From positions 62,001 through 126,000 of the forward strand of contig CAYVHB010000003.1 in NCBI GenBank assembly GCA_964450865.1: DNA of 64,000 nt. The letters run 5' to 3'. The notes under the pieces were generated by a model, which did not search any database, was not told the origin of the DNA, and was given only the letters and a program-made list of their open reading frames with translations. Position 1 is the stretch's first letter, and each line of letters begins with the position of its first letter. Source of the stretch: CAYVHB01 sp964450865 (lineage in GTDB: Bacteria; Bacillota; Clostridia; Saccharofermentanales; UBA5734). The translations under genes were made by a program, and so were the position numbers. Shown one piece after another: positions 17,466-25,944 of the stretch.

Positions 17466-18407
17466 ATGAAACTTGCAATCTGCACCGATGTATTTGCCAG
17501 TCTCCCATACCCGGAAATGCTTGATAAAGTCCAGTCTTATGGTATCCAGGCGGTCGAAATGACAGCTGGTGGCTGGGGTTCCTGCCCACATGTACCGACG
17601 GCGCAATTATTGGCTGATCCGGCCAGATTGAGCGCTTTCCAGGCCGAGCTCGATAAACGCGGCATGAAGATCGCGGCGCTCAACTGTTCTGGCAATCCCT
17701 TGTGTCCGGGTGAAATGGGTGAAAAACATACGAAGACCACCTATGATACCGTTGTCCTGGCCGGCAAGCTGGGAGTCAAAAAGATCGTCATGATGTCCGG
17801 TTGTCCGGCCGGTGCACCGGGTGACCAGGTTCCCAACTGGATCACCTCAACGATTTCCTGGCCGGACTATATGGCGCCAGCGCTCCACTACCAATGGAAT
17901 GATGTCGCTATTCCGTGGTGGAAGCAGTTCGTTGCCCACTGCCAAGCCCATGGTGTTGAGCAAATTGCCATTGAAGAATTCCCCTGTCAGCTGGTTTACA
18001 ATCCGGAGACACTGTGGCGTCTGCGTCATGCCGTTGACCCGATGATTGGCATCAACCTTGATCCGTCACACTTGATGGCGATGGGCGCCGATCCGATCCA
18101 GGCAGCCCGGGCTTTGAAAGGGGCTATCTATCACATCCACGGCAAAGATGCCCGCGTTGAGCGTGGCCTGTGCGAGGTCAACGGCCTGCTGGAAACCAGG
18201 CCGGTCAGTGATACCCAGAATCGTACCTGGAATTACGTCGCCGTCGGCTGCGGCAAGGATCTGCAGTGGTGGAAGGAATTTTTCTCGGTCTGCCATATGG
18301 TCGGTTATGATGGCTATGTTTCACTCGAAATGGAAGATCTGACAATGACCGTCGAAGCGGGGGTCAGGACATCGATCCAGGCTCTTCAGCAGACCATCAG
18401 CCAGTAA
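17466..18407 (+). CDS. Sugar-phosphate isomerase/epimerase-family TIM-barrel protein
   Basis: A 313-residue xylose-isomerase-like (AP endonuclease 2 family) barrel. Metal-binding and active-site segments are visible: IEEFP (about 175), NLDPSHL (about 198), HIHGKDA (about 224) and SLEMED (about 288). ATG 17466 follows AGGAGG; the reading frame is open further upstream, but no other good start exists. In inositol clusters, relatives act as IolE (2-keto-inositol dehydratase), IolH or IolI (isomerase). The sequence alone does not tell which, so the role is left open. Confidence 0.85.
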   Translation: MKLAICTDVFASLPYPEMLDKVQSYGIQAVEMTAGGWGSCPHVPTAQLLADPARLSAFQAELDKRGMKIAALNCSGNPLCPGEMGEKHTKTTYDTVVLAGKLGVKKIVMMSGCPAGAPGDQVPNWITSTISWPDYMAPALHYQWNDVAIPWWKQFVAHCQAHGVEQIAIEEFPCQLVYNPETLWRLRHAVDPMIGINLDPSHLMAMGADPIQAARALKGAIYHIHGKDARVERGLCEVNGLLETRPVSDTQNRTWNYVAVGCGKDLQWWKEFFSVCHMVGYDGYVSLEMEDLTMTVEAGVRTSIQALQQTISQ

Positions 18408-18413
18408 CCACAC

Positions 18414-18497
18414 CTGCCAACCTGCCATTCTGCCATTCTGCCATTCTGCTATTCTGCCATTCTGCTATTCTCCTAACCTGCCATTCTGCTATTCTCC
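18414..18497. repeat. 8-bp microsatellite (CTGCCATT)n
   Basis: About ten consecutive 8-base units of CTGCCATT with single-base variants (CTGCTATT, CTCCTAAC, CTGCCAAC), placed between the isomerase stop codon and the terminator. It is non-coding. Such runs can change copy number by slipped pairing. Confidence 0.85.
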
Positions 18498-18514
18498 TTG
18501 TTTCTTGAACTCCT

Positions 18515-18558
18515 CCAAAAAAAGAGAACGGATGTGGTGGTCCGTTCTCTTTTTTTGG
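18515..18558. terminator. Bidirectional intrinsic terminator
   Basis: Perfect 18-base stem CCAAAAAAAGAGAACGGA / TCCGTTCTCTTTTTTTGG with an 8-base loop. A/T runs on both sides let it stop the inositol operon (plus) and transcripts coming from the fibre cluster (minus). Confidence 0.93.
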
Positions 18559-18638
18559 TGTTCAATTTATATGATCAAAATGGCTGTATGGTTACTTCGC
18601 CTTAACCCGGTCGATGTTCTGCGCGTTTCTGCGGCCGG

Positions 18639-20825
18639 TTACTGGGCCCTTCCAGGTTGTGGCGTTTCAGGCGGCTGGCGGGCACTCAGGATAGCCTGCA
18701 AACTGTGCAGCAAGTGGCGGGCTTTGCTGACAGTCTGTGCTGATGCCAGGTGATTTTCGACCAGCAGGCGGTCGACTGGCAGCTTTTGCACCGCCATTTC
18801 CCGATTGACCCATTCGGTCGTTGCCTGGGTCAGGAAATTGGCCTGCTGCAGCACCGCCTGCAGATCTGGCAGCTGATTCTGCAGCCGGGCCTGCCAGTCC
18901 AGGCCGGATGTGGCCAGGCCCAGCCCCTGCAATAAATTGGCGGTCTCACTGTCGATAATATTCTTGCGCACCAGGTCAGCCAGCAGCAGTTCCCGGGACT
19001 GGCCAGCCGGCAGATCATGGGGACCAGCCAGACCGGCTGCCAGCAGGAATCGATCCATGACGAAGATTCCCCGGTAGTATGCGGAATAGAACGGATCCCA
19101 TTCCGGATCTGTCAGTGAGCTGGCCGGTCTGGCACCAGGAACGGATTGACGCGAGACATCGCGATCGATCCCATTTTCAGCATGAGCGCGCCGGTATTCG
19201 GCAGTTGAGAGGCCGGCAGGCGTTGCGGTCTGGCCTGGCTGCTGTTCAGCAGTTCCCGGAGCGTCCGTTCGCGGTCCGGTGTCCGCCTGATCAGCAGAGA
19301 CTTGGGCTGCAGTCGTCCGGGTAACCGTTTTCTCTTCGTCTTCAAGGCTGGCCAGCACATCGGCGATCGCAGACGGCCGGGCGGCAACAATCACCACGTC
19401 AGCCCCGAAGAATTCCTGTAAGGCCTTGCGGACGCCCTCGCGGCCAGGTTCGCTGCAGGCCACGACCATCGGTCCGTCCGCCCGTTGGCCCAGGGGCAGG
19501 GCCATCAGGACCCGGGCCTGGCTGATACTCATCCGGGCCAGCCAGTTGCGGTCCGGATCCAGTGCCGCCGGATCCAGCTCAACGTAATTGAACTGCTGCT
19601 GGGCGGCCAGGATACTGTATAAAGTTGTCTCATCGATAAAGCCCAGGGCGGTCAGGGTCTCGCCAAGGCGGGAGCCCGTCCGCTGCTGGTAATAGAGCCC
19701 GGTCTCGAGCTGTTCCGGCCGCAGCAGGCCGCGGTCCAGCAGGAGCTTGCCCAGCTGCGGGCGACTGGCCGTGGCATCTTTCACAGGCTTGAAGGGATCA
19801 AAGACGTAGGCAACCCGCTCATCGAGTACAAAGTACTGCTTGCGAAGCGGATCATGGATCACCCGCTTGTCCAGGTCGATCGCCAGGTCGACCAGTCCTT
19901 CCAGGGAAAGGATATTGATCGGCACGTTGTCCTTGAGCTGAATGGTGCCTTCGGTAATCCATTCCCGGAAACGATGGTGATCAACCACATCGCGGCCAGA
20001 CCGGGCCTTGCTGGCACCCAGGACAACGAGCAGCGCCACCAGCAGGGCTAGATTGACCGACAGCGGCAGCCAGTTGGCCCTGGCCAGGGCCAGGTATTGC
20101 GTGCGCAAATCAGGGACCGTGCCGGCCGATGTGCCGATCAGCACATTCGACAGGTTATCCCGTGTCTGGGGCAGGGAGAAGCTGATAGACTGCAAGGTTA
20201 ACGGCATGGTATTTTGCAGCGTTTTATTGATGGGCAGGCCATTGCCGGTACCGGTCAGAGTAACATCGTACTGCACGACCAGTTCAGCATTCCCCCCGTT
20301 CATGGCCAGTTCCTTGCTGATTGCGGTCATCCGGTCATAGGCCGCGGCAACATCAAGCTGTAGACTGTTGAGCGTAAAATCAGCCTGATCGGTGACCCCG
20401 GCCATATTTTTACTCAGGGTGAACGATTGATCAGGGACAGTCTGCAGCGGGAAAGACCAGTAGATCTGGTTCTTTTCATTAACAGCCTGTAAAAAAACCC
20501 GGGTCTGGATGGTGCCATTCAACTGGCCCTGGTCAAGACCGCTGACGGAAACGAGCGGCTTGAGGTCGACAACAGGCCTGGCCGTATAGAAATAGCCGAC
20601 CCGGCCTTGTTCGAGGGTCGTGCCGGCTGGCCAGATGGAAAGTGACTGGGTGGCCGTGATGGTATAATCCGGGGTGAAGTTCAGGAATTGTTCCTGCACG
20701 GGCACCTGGGCTGGCAGGGGCTGGATGGCCAGCCAGGTCCAGGCCAGCGAGGCCAGCAGGGCAACCAGTAACAGCAAGGGCAAGCCCAGACGGCGAAATC
20801 TGTTGATTTTCTTTGTTTGTTCCAT
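18639..20825 (-). CDS. DUF5305 membrane protein with tandem MshEN-like (c-di-GMP-binding) motif
   Basis: A 728-residue two-pass membrane protein. TM1 spans about 13-34. A DUF5305-like extracellular region (about 40-250) follows, then TM2 (about 252-270) and the DUF5305-type ending SLEGLVDLAIDLDKRVIHDP...YFVLDERVAYVF (308-342). Residues 357-409 hold two consecutive 24-residue motifs, QLGKLLLDRGLLRPEQL.. and RLGETLTALGFIDETTL.., matching the MshEN pattern (R)LGxxLxxxGxxxxxxLxxxLxxQ that binds cyclic-di-GMP in MshE-type ATPases. A GspE-N-like fold continues to about 495. The rest is a Thr/Pro linker and helices. No ATPase domain follows. Last gene of the SipW-type cluster. A c-di-GMP-sensing accessory role is inference. 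Confidence 0.7.
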   Translation of the reverse strand: MEQTKKINRFRRLGLPLLLLVALLASLAWTWLAIQPLPAQVPVQEQFLNFTPDYTITATQSLSIWPAGTTLEQGRVGYFYTARPVVDLKPLVSVSGLDQGQLNGTIQTRVFLQAVNEKNQIYWSFPLQTVPDQSFTLSKNMAGVTDQADFTLNSLQLDVAAAYDRMTAISKELAMNGGNAELVVQYDVTLTGTGNGLPINKTLQNTMPLTLQSISFSLPQTRDNLSNVLIGTSAGTVPDLRTQYLALARANWLPLSVNLALLVALLVVLGASKARSGRDVVDHHRFREWITEGTIQLKDNVPINILSLEGLVDLAIDLDKRVIHDPLRKQYFVLDERVAYVFDPFKPVKDATASRPQLGKLLLDRGLLRPEQLETGLYYQQRTGSRLGETLTALGFIDETTLYSILAAQQQFNYVELDPAALDPDRNWLARMSISQARVLMALPLGQRADGPMVVACSEPGREGVRKALQEFFGADVVIVAARPSAIADVLASLEDEEKTVTRTTAAQVSADQADTGPRTDAPGTAEQQPGQTATPAGLSTAEYRRAHAENGIDRDVSRQSVPGARPASSLTDPEWDPFYSAYYRGIFVMDRFLLAAGLAGPHDLPAGQSRELLLADLVRKNIIDSETANLLQGLGLATSGLDWQARLQNQLPDLQAVLQQANFLTQATTEWVNREMAVQKLPVDRLLVENHLASAQTVSKARHLLHSLQAILSARQPPETPQPGRAQ

Positions 20826-20868
20826 ATGCTCCGAATCCTGTCTGAAAAAATCGAATCCTGATTGACCA

Positions 20869-21414
20869 TTAATAGTAGGTCTGGCGCAGCAGCGAGTTGG
20901 GCGGATTGTCAGTCAGGGTGTAAGTCAGGCTGCCATCCAGGCTGGTGGCGACCATGGAATAAGTGAACAGAGCCTGGCCGCCGGCTGAGACGATATAGGC
21001 CGCCTGAACCGGCACCGAGACGCCTGGATTGACGATAAATTCAGCGGTCCATTTCAGGCTGGTACTGTTATTAGAATATACCAAAGCCGGCTGGCTGCCA
21101 ACCATAATATCAATCTGCCACTTGTTATTGCCACCCTGGGTGTATGTGGCTGAGGCGCCCACCTTGAGTTTGACCGGCTGGTTGCTATTATTGACGATTG
21201 AACCGACCGTCGTGTAGTTCTTGTTCAGGTTGAAGCTCGGGTTGTTGAATCCGCTGGCGGACAGCGTGACATTGCGGGGCAGGTCATTCAGAGTCAGGCC
21301 GCCGCCGACCGACCGGTTGAGGCTGGATGATTTCAGCGCGCCACTGAGGGTCATTGGCAGCAGGCCGATCAGCAGGCCAACCGTGATTAATATAACAGCG
21401 ATTTTTTTGCGCAT
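20869..21414 (-). CDS. Small secreted protein of the SipW cluster
   Basis: A 181-residue exported protein: signal peptide MRKKIAVILITVGLLIGLL..., then SSSLNRSVGGGLTLNDLP, resembling the mature start of its neighbours (SSVDLNRNVQAGS), and a beta-rich, Asn/Ser-rich body that is almost free of cysteine. It lies 27 bases after the DUF1102-like gene and 43 before the DUF5305 gene. It is probably a minor fibre subunit, tip or anchor. It is more divergent than the three DUF1102-like proteins, and no family can be named with certainty. Confidence 0.65.
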   Translation of the reverse strand: MRKKIAVILITVGLLIGLLPMTLSGALKSSSLNRSVGGGLTLNDLPRNVTLSASGFNNPSFNLNKNYTTVGSIVNNSNQPVKLKVGASATYTQGGNNKWQIDIMVGSQPALVYSNNSTSLKWTAEFIVNPGVSVPVQAAYIVSAGGQALFTYSMVATSLDGSLTYTLTDNPPNSLLRQTYY

Positions 21415-21441
21415 GGAGATTTTCCTTCCTTTCCGCCGGGC

Positions 21442-21981
21442 TCAGGGGGCTACCGGCGCAGCGCCGGAGCCGCCGCGGATCTCAATGATCCCGCCCAGGA
21501 CCGCCGTAGGGCTGACGCCGCTGATGGTAGGATTAATATCGAAATAATAGGATGCTGTGGCGCCGGCGGCAAGGGTACCTGACCCGACCAGGCTGACAAC
21601 TCCAGCCGCCTGTGATGCCGAGTCATTGAAGTGAACAGTAACCGCCAGGTCCGAGTGGTTGGAAATTGAGAAAACCGGGGCCGTCTGTGAGCCGATAAGA
21701 TAGTGGCCAGCGGCATTCCAGGCATTGAGGGGGTCATTGCTGACGACAGCCTGCTTGAGGTTAAAAGAGACTTCACCGTTGGTGTTGCTGATAAACACAC
21801 CCTTGGTTTGATAGTTGTTCTGGGCCGTGAATTGAATCGCCACGCCAGACGCGGTATCGACCAGCACCGAACCGGCCTGAACATTGCGGTTCAGGTCGAC
21901 ACTGCTCAGGGCCGCGGAGCTGACTGCGATTATACTGAAAGCAGCGACGATCAGGAGAACGCCCAGCTTGATTCGTTTCAT
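21442..21981 (-). CDS. DUF1102/camelysin-like secreted protein
   Basis: A 179-residue exported protein. A signal peptide (MKRIKLGVLLIVAAFSIIAV) is followed by SSAALSSVDLNRNVQAGSVLVDTASGVAIQF, which resembles the start of DUF1102 and camelysin/TasA-like proteins processed by SipW-type peptidases. The body is beta-rich, with a GxLAAGATASYYFDI strand pair and the tail IEIRGGSGAAPVAP. It is a paralog (about half identical by eye) of the two proteins at 22289 and 24409. Probably a surface fibre subunit. Confidence 0.75.
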   Translation of the reverse strand: MKRIKLGVLLIVAAFSIIAVSSAALSSVDLNRNVQAGSVLVDTASGVAIQFTAQNNYQTKGVFISNTNGEVSFNLKQAVVSNDPLNAWNAAGHYLIGSQTAPVFSISNHSDLAVTVHFNDSASQAAGVVSLVGSGTLAAGATASYYFDINPTISGVSPTAVLGGIIEIRGGSGAAPVAP

Positions 21982-22170
21982 GACAAGACCTCCATCTGGT
22001 ACAGGGGACGATCAGGGTTTATTCGAAGTGGCTGCCGGGGCAGCAAGCCAGTGGTTACAGGGAGGAGCACAGACCTTGCCTCATGTCTTTATTTTACTGG
22101 AAATGCCGTCGCGCGGACAGTGCAGGCAGGCACGGTATCACTGTGAATTATTCACGCTTGTGAAAAGAAA

Positions 22171-22196
22171 AGATCACACCATCGCTGATGTGATCT
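22171..22196 (-). terminator. Intrinsic terminator after fibre-like gene copy 1
   Basis: On the minus strand: AGATCACA, 10-base loop, TGTGATCT followed by TTTCTTTT. It lies about 90 bases after the stop codon at 22289, in the 307-base gap 21982-22288. Confidence 0.8.
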
Positions 22197-22288
22197 TCTT
22201 ACGGCTAATTTTGTCTGGCTAATATTGCGCAGCCTGGCTAATAGTTACGCAAGCGGATTGATTAAAGATTTAGCGAAAAGCGACTGGG

Positions 22289-22834
22289 TTACGGGGCGGC
22301 CGGGATGACTTCGTCGCCACCGCGGATTTCCAGGGTCCCAACCAGGGTCTGGGTCGCATCGCCATCAGCATTCGAGGTATCGATGTCAAAGTAGTATTCC
22401 TGGGTTGCACCGGAGGCAATCGTCGCCGAACCGATCAGGTTCACAACGTCAATGCCCTGTGCCGCGGCGTCATTGAAATTCACGGTGACTTCCAGGTCCG
22501 AATTGTTCGTCAGGGAGAAGACCGGCACGGAGGCAGAACCAACCAGGAAGCGGGCATCGGTGTTCCAGCCGTTCAGCGTATCGCCAGTGGCCACGGCCTT
22601 GGTCAGGTCAAACGAGACTTCACCATTAGCTTCAGTTACAAACACACCCTTGGTGTCATAGCTGTTCAGGGCGGTGAACTGGATCGCCACACCATCTGCC
22701 GTATCCAGCAGAACGGAGCCGGCGGACACGCTGCGGTCGAGGTAGATGCTGGTCAAGGCGGCCGATCCGACGGCCAGGATGCTCAGGGCGGCAACAATCA
22801 GCAGGGCACTCAGTTTGGTACGTTTCATTTTCAT
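22289..22834 (-). CDS. DUF1102/camelysin-like secreted protein, copy 1
   Basis: A 181-residue exported protein with signal peptide MKMKRTKLSALLIVAALSIL, mature start SIYLDRSVSAGSVLLDTADGVAI, and a beta-rich body. It is identical to the protein at 24409-24954 except for the tail (RGGDEVIPAAP here, RGGSNTAPVAP there). GGAGGAAT precedes the ATG. It lies directly downstream of the SipW-type peptidase gene, separated by a terminator, so it is probably transcribed by itself at high level. Most likely a major fibre subunit. Confidence 0.8.
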   Translation of the reverse strand: MKMKRTKLSALLIVAALSILAVGSAALTSIYLDRSVSAGSVLLDTADGVAIQFTALNSYDTKGVFVTEANGEVSFDLTKAVATGDTLNGWNTDARFLVGSASVPVFSLTNNSDLEVTVNFNDAAAQGIDVVNLIGSATIASGATQEYYFDIDTSNADGDATQTLVGTLEIRGGDEVIPAAP

Positions 22835-23040
22835 ATTCCTCCATCAAATCGTTTTTCGCTGACCTGTCCGGTTCGGCCTGGCCGGTATGGGCTGGCCGGG
22901 GTGGATCTGTTACCTGGCTGCCGGAATCAGGTTCTGTTTTTTCTTTATGGCTTTATTCTACACGCCGGCCAGTCCCCCCGACAGTGTTCACAAGCACGCC
23001 TCCGGTGTGAATATTTCACTACTTCCCTGCTTCCGGCCAA

Positions 23041-23070
23041 CAAAAAATCACACCGTTGCCAGTGTGATCC
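23041..23070 (-). terminator. Intrinsic terminator after the SipW-type peptidase gene
   Basis: On the minus strand: GGATCACAC, 8-base loop, GTGTGATTTTTTG. It lies 75 bases after the peptidase stop and is part of the duplicated unit. Confidence 0.88.
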
Positions 23071-23143
23071 TTGATCCGGATGTGTCCTGAATGCCTCGGT
23101 CTTGATCAGGATCCTTTCACGCCTCACGCCCGGTTAGCCCCGG

Positions 23144-24247
23144 TCAGCTGCGGATCCGCCGCCGGCCGAGAATCCTGGCCTTGGCACGCTGCAGCCGGCG
23201 GGCGGCGATTTTATCCCGAATGGCCTTCAGGGGAACCCAGCCGCCCAGGCCCGGGATCCGGTTCATCAGCCGGAAGAAGAGCGAATACCAGAAAAAAACA
23301 GCCAGGCCGGTTGCCGCCAGAGCCAGCAAGCGATTGTAGCGGGTCAGGGTTTCAAGAATGATCCGCGGAAACAGGACCGGGTACTGGTTGATCCGGACGT
23401 AGTCCTGATACCAGCCAATTTCGCTGCGCGGCGCTGTCGTTAATTGGATTGTCTGCGTTGTGAAGGGCCAGATAATAGTTGGCACCTTGCCTACCGTCAG
23501 GTCGCCCAGGCCTTCAGCGATGGGCCAGGCAGGCAATATACCCATATTGCGCACGTTGACCGTCTGGTAGCCCGGCTGGTTCAGGGCCACACGTTCCGAG
23601 ACACTGCCCGGATTTTCGCTGACCAGATAACGCACCTGGGTCAAGCGTGAGCCAGCCAGGACACTGACAATCACCAGGCCGGCAGCCAGCAGGCCAACCA
23701 GTCGATAGACATGGCGCAGGCGCCAGCGCCGCCGGCTGCGACGTTTGCGCCTGGGAAACAGCTGGCCGGAGAAGGCCAGCAGCACCCCGGCCGCTACGAG
23801 AATCCCCGCCAGCACCGGCGCGAATGAACCCAGATTTTTGCCTGCCGTCTCGGAGATATTGCCCAGGCCCCGCAAGACCAGCGGTTTGCCAAAAACGGTC
23901 ACGACCTTGCCGACCATCCGTTCGGGTTTCAGTTCGGGTTCACCGCTGGCCTGATCGGTATAGGGGGCGTTATCCCCTTTGGTGATATACCCCGTTTCGC
24001 CAACGGCAATGATCCGGTGGGTGATGTATTTGGCCGGCAGCGTAACCGGACGATAGGTCACGATGTCACCCACCTGCCAGGAACGGGTTGGCAAGACGAA
24101 AAACGCGTCATGGACCCGGATCAGCGGCAGCATGCTTTCTGAATAGACATAAGTTAAAAAAGGAGTGCCACTGGCTGTGGCGGCCAGGTTGATCCCAACC
24201 AGGGCCGCCACGATCGCAATGAGCACACCATAAACAAACTTTTTCAT
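23144..24247 (-). CDS. SipW-type signal peptidase I with C-terminal extension
   Basis: A 367-residue membrane protease. TM1 spans about 5-25. The catalytic Ser is in YSESMLP (S38), and the second catalytic position is His, not Lys (YITHRIIAV, H77), which marks the ER/SipW type. KGDNAPYTD (90-98) is the conserved box E. Two further membrane helices lie near 140-155 and 180-198, followed by an extracellular beta domain (about 200-310), another helix and an Arg-rich tail, making it longer than typical SipW. SipW enzymes process TasA/camelysin-type fibre proteins, and three or four such proteins are encoded on either side. ATG 24247 is preceded by an extended -10 promoter about 60 bases upstream. 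Confidence 0.9.
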   Translation of the reverse strand: MKKFVYGVLIAIVAALVGINLAATASGTPFLTYVYSESMLPLIRVHDAFFVLPTRSWQVGDIVTYRPVTLPAKYITHRIIAVGETGYITKGDNAPYTDQASGEPELKPERMVGKVVTVFGKPLVLRGLGNISETAGKNLGSFAPVLAGILVAAGVLLAFSGQLFPRRKRRSRRRWRLRHVYRLVGLLAAGLVIVSVLAGSRLTQVRYLVSENPGSVSERVALNQPGYQTVNVRNMGILPAWPIAEGLGDLTVGKVPTIIWPFTTQTIQLTTAPRSEIGWYQDYVRINQYPVLFPRIILETLTRYNRLLALAATGLAVFFWYSLFFRLMNRIPGLGGWVPLKAIRDKIAARRLQRAKARILGRRRIRS

Positions 24248-24304
24248 AATTACCAGTGCTGTATCATGAATTGCTCGCAGATCCAGCCGAATTCAGTTTT
24301 GATT

Positions 24305-24313
24305 ATTATACCA
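24305..24313 (-). promoter_or_regulatory. Extended -10 promoter of the signal peptidase gene
   Basis: TGGTATAAT on the minus strand, a consensus extended -10 element, with no clear -35. It lies between the end of fibre-like copy 2 and the peptidase start, so the peptidase can be transcribed separately. Confidence 0.5.
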
Positions 24314-24408
24314 TACAGAACCATTGAAGCGGCTGATTAAGACGCGGCTGTCCGGCTCGTTGAGTTGCGCAAGCGGATTGATTAAAGATTTAGCGAAAAG
24401 CGACTGGG

Positions 24409-24954
24409 TTACGGGGCGACCGGAGCGGTATTGGAACCACCACGGATTTCGAGGGTCCCAACCAGGGTCTGGGTCGCATCGCCATCAGCATTCGAGGTAT
24501 CGATGTCAAAGTAGTATTCCTGGGTTGCACCGGAGGCAATCGTCGCCGAACCGATCAGGTTCACAACGTCAATGCCCTGTGCCGCGGCGTCATTGAAATT
24601 CACGGTGACTTCCAGGTCCGAATTGTTCGTCAGGGAGAAGACCGGCACGGAGGCAGAACCAACCAGGAAGCGGGCATCGGTGTTCCAGCCGTTCAGCGTA
24701 TCGCCAGTGGCCACGGCCTTGGTCAGGTCAAACGAGACTTCACCATTAGCTTCAGTTACAAACACACCCTTGGTGTCATAGCTGTTCAGGGCGGTGAACT
24801 GGATCGCCACACCATCTGCCGTATCCAGCAGAACGGAGCCGGCGGACACGCTGCGGTCGAGGTAGATGCTGGTCAAGGCGGCCGATCCGACGGCCAGGAT
24901 GCTCAGGGCGGCAACAATCAGCAGGGCACTCAGTTTGGTACGTTTCATTTTCAT
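24409..24954 (-). CDS. DUF1102/camelysin-like secreted protein, copy 2
   Basis: A 181-residue protein that differs from copy 1 only in its last residues (RGGSNTAPVAP). Its tail is closer to that of the third paralog at 21442 (RGGSGAAPVAP). The ribosome binding site and upstream region are identical to copy 1, so both should be expressed alike. It sits between the response regulator gene and the peptidase gene. Probably a fibre subunit whose variable tail could serve in assembly or anchoring; that is inference. Confidence 0.8.
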   Translation of the reverse strand: MKMKRTKLSALLIVAALSILAVGSAALTSIYLDRSVSAGSVLLDTADGVAIQFTALNSYDTKGVFVTEANGEVSFDLTKAVATGDTLNGWNTDARFLVGSASVPVFSLTNNSDLEVTVNFNDAAAQGIDVVNLIGSATIASGATQEYYFDIDTSNADGDATQTLVGTLEIRGGSNTAPVAP

Positions 24955-25160
24955 ATTCCTCCATCAAATCGTTTTTCGCTGACCTGTCCGGTTCGGCCTG
25001 GCCGGTATGGGCTGGCCGGGGTGGATCTGTTACCTGGCTGCCGGAATCAGGTTCTGTTTTTTCTTTATGGCTTTATTCTACACGCCGGCCAGTCCCCCCG
25101 ACAGTGTTCACAAGCACGCCTCCGGTGTGAATATTTCACTACTTCCCTGCTTCCGGCCAA

Positions 25161-25190
25161 CAAAAAATCACACCGTTGCCAGTGTGATCC
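25161..25190 (-). terminator. Intrinsic terminator after the response regulator gene
   Basis: The duplicate of the terminator at 23041-23070, now placed about 95 bases after the LuxR-type regulator stop. It separates the regulatory genes from the fibre genes. Confidence 0.87.
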
Positions 25191-25281
25191 TTGATCCGGA
25201 TGTGTCCTGAATGCCTCGGTCTTGATCAGGATCCTTTCACGCCTCACGCCCGGTTAGCCCCGGTCAGCTGCGGATCCGCCG

Positions 25282-25944
25282 TTAATCGACCAGGTGGTGG
25301 CGGATGGCAAATACCGCCAGCTGGGTGCGATCTTTCAGCATCAGCTTGGAGATCAGCTCGGTGATAATATTGCGGACCCGGCCTTCGGCCAGATAGAGCT
25401 CCTGGGCGATTTCGGATGTTGTCTTGCCATCGACAACCATCTTGATGATTTTCAGCTCACGTTCATTGAGCTTGACTTCAATACCGCTGATCAGCAGGAT
25501 CTTGACCTCGCGCCGCTCGGCCGTGACGCGCGGTACCGGGCGGCGGGCCACCTCACGGACATCCTTGTGCAAGACCTCCATGCCGGTATGCACACTGCGG
25601 ATAGCCAGGGCCAGCTCTTCCTTGCTGACGCTCTTCAGGATATAGCCGTCGGCACCGCTGCGGATGGCATCGGATACATCCTCTTCACCATATGAAGCAG
25701 TCAGGACCAGGATTTTACACGGCAGGCCGGCGGCCTTGATCTTCTTGACCGCTTCAATGCCGTTGCAGACAGGCATATGGATATCCATCAGTACCACGTC
25801 GGGCTGCTGGGTTCTCGCCATTTCGAAGGCCTCATTGCCATCGCGGGCGCCACCAGTGACCTGGATATCATCGTTACTGCTGAGCATCATCTCCAGCAGG
25901 TCACGGAACAGTTGCTGGTCTTCAGCGATCAGAACTTTAATCAT
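25282..25944 (-). CDS. NarL/LuxR-type response regulator
   Basis: A 220-residue regulator. The receiver domain (1-120) has the acidic pocket (E8, D9), phosphoacceptor D54 (LMDIHMP), T82 and K104. After a linker, the C-terminal LuxR-type helix-turn-helix (about 155-215: LNERELKIIKMVVDGKTTSEIA) is intact. The start overlaps the preceding phosphorelay gene by eight bases, so the two are co-translated. It is the only DNA-binding protein in the cluster and so the probable output that controls the adjacent fibre genes. It follows the PAS-GAF kinase and the REC/HPt protein. Confidence 0.92.
   Translation of the reverse strand: MIKVLIAEDQQLFRDLLEMMLSSNDDIQVTGGARDGNEAFEMARTQQPDVVLMDIHMPVCNGIEAVKKIKAAGLPCKILVLTASYGEEDVSDAIRSGADGYILKSVSKEELALAIRSVHTGMEVLHKDVREVARRPVPRVTAERREVKILLISGIEVKLNERELKIIKMVVDGKTTSEIAQELYLAEGRVRNIITELISKLMLKDRTQLAVFAIRHHLVD

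Larger units (their letters stand above)
22243..23161. repeat. 919-bp direct repeat, copy 1
   Basis: Matches 24363-25281 at a constant offset of 2120 bases. From 22332 to 23161 the two copies appear identical. From about 22243 to 22331 there are scattered differences, concentrated in the codons for the C-terminal tail. The unit contains a terminator, the upstream region, the ribosome binding site and one entire secreted-protein gene, plus the last 18 bases of the signal peptidase gene. Confidence 0.93.
24363..25281. repeat. 919-bp direct repeat, copy 2
   Basis: Second copy of 22243-23161. Its right end carries an 18-base remnant equal to the 3' end of the signal peptidase gene (23144-23161), immediately followed by the response regulator stop codon. 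This shows that copy 2 derives from the peptidase-copy 1 junction, and not the reverse. Confidence 0.92.

Noticed and set aside
18414..18497. Possible CRISPR array
   Set aside because: Units are 8 bases without spacers; no cas genes are in the window.
22243..25281. Insertion sequence or composite transposon
   Set aside because: The repeated unit has no transposase, no terminal inverted repeats and no target-site duplication; tandem-type duplication explains it.
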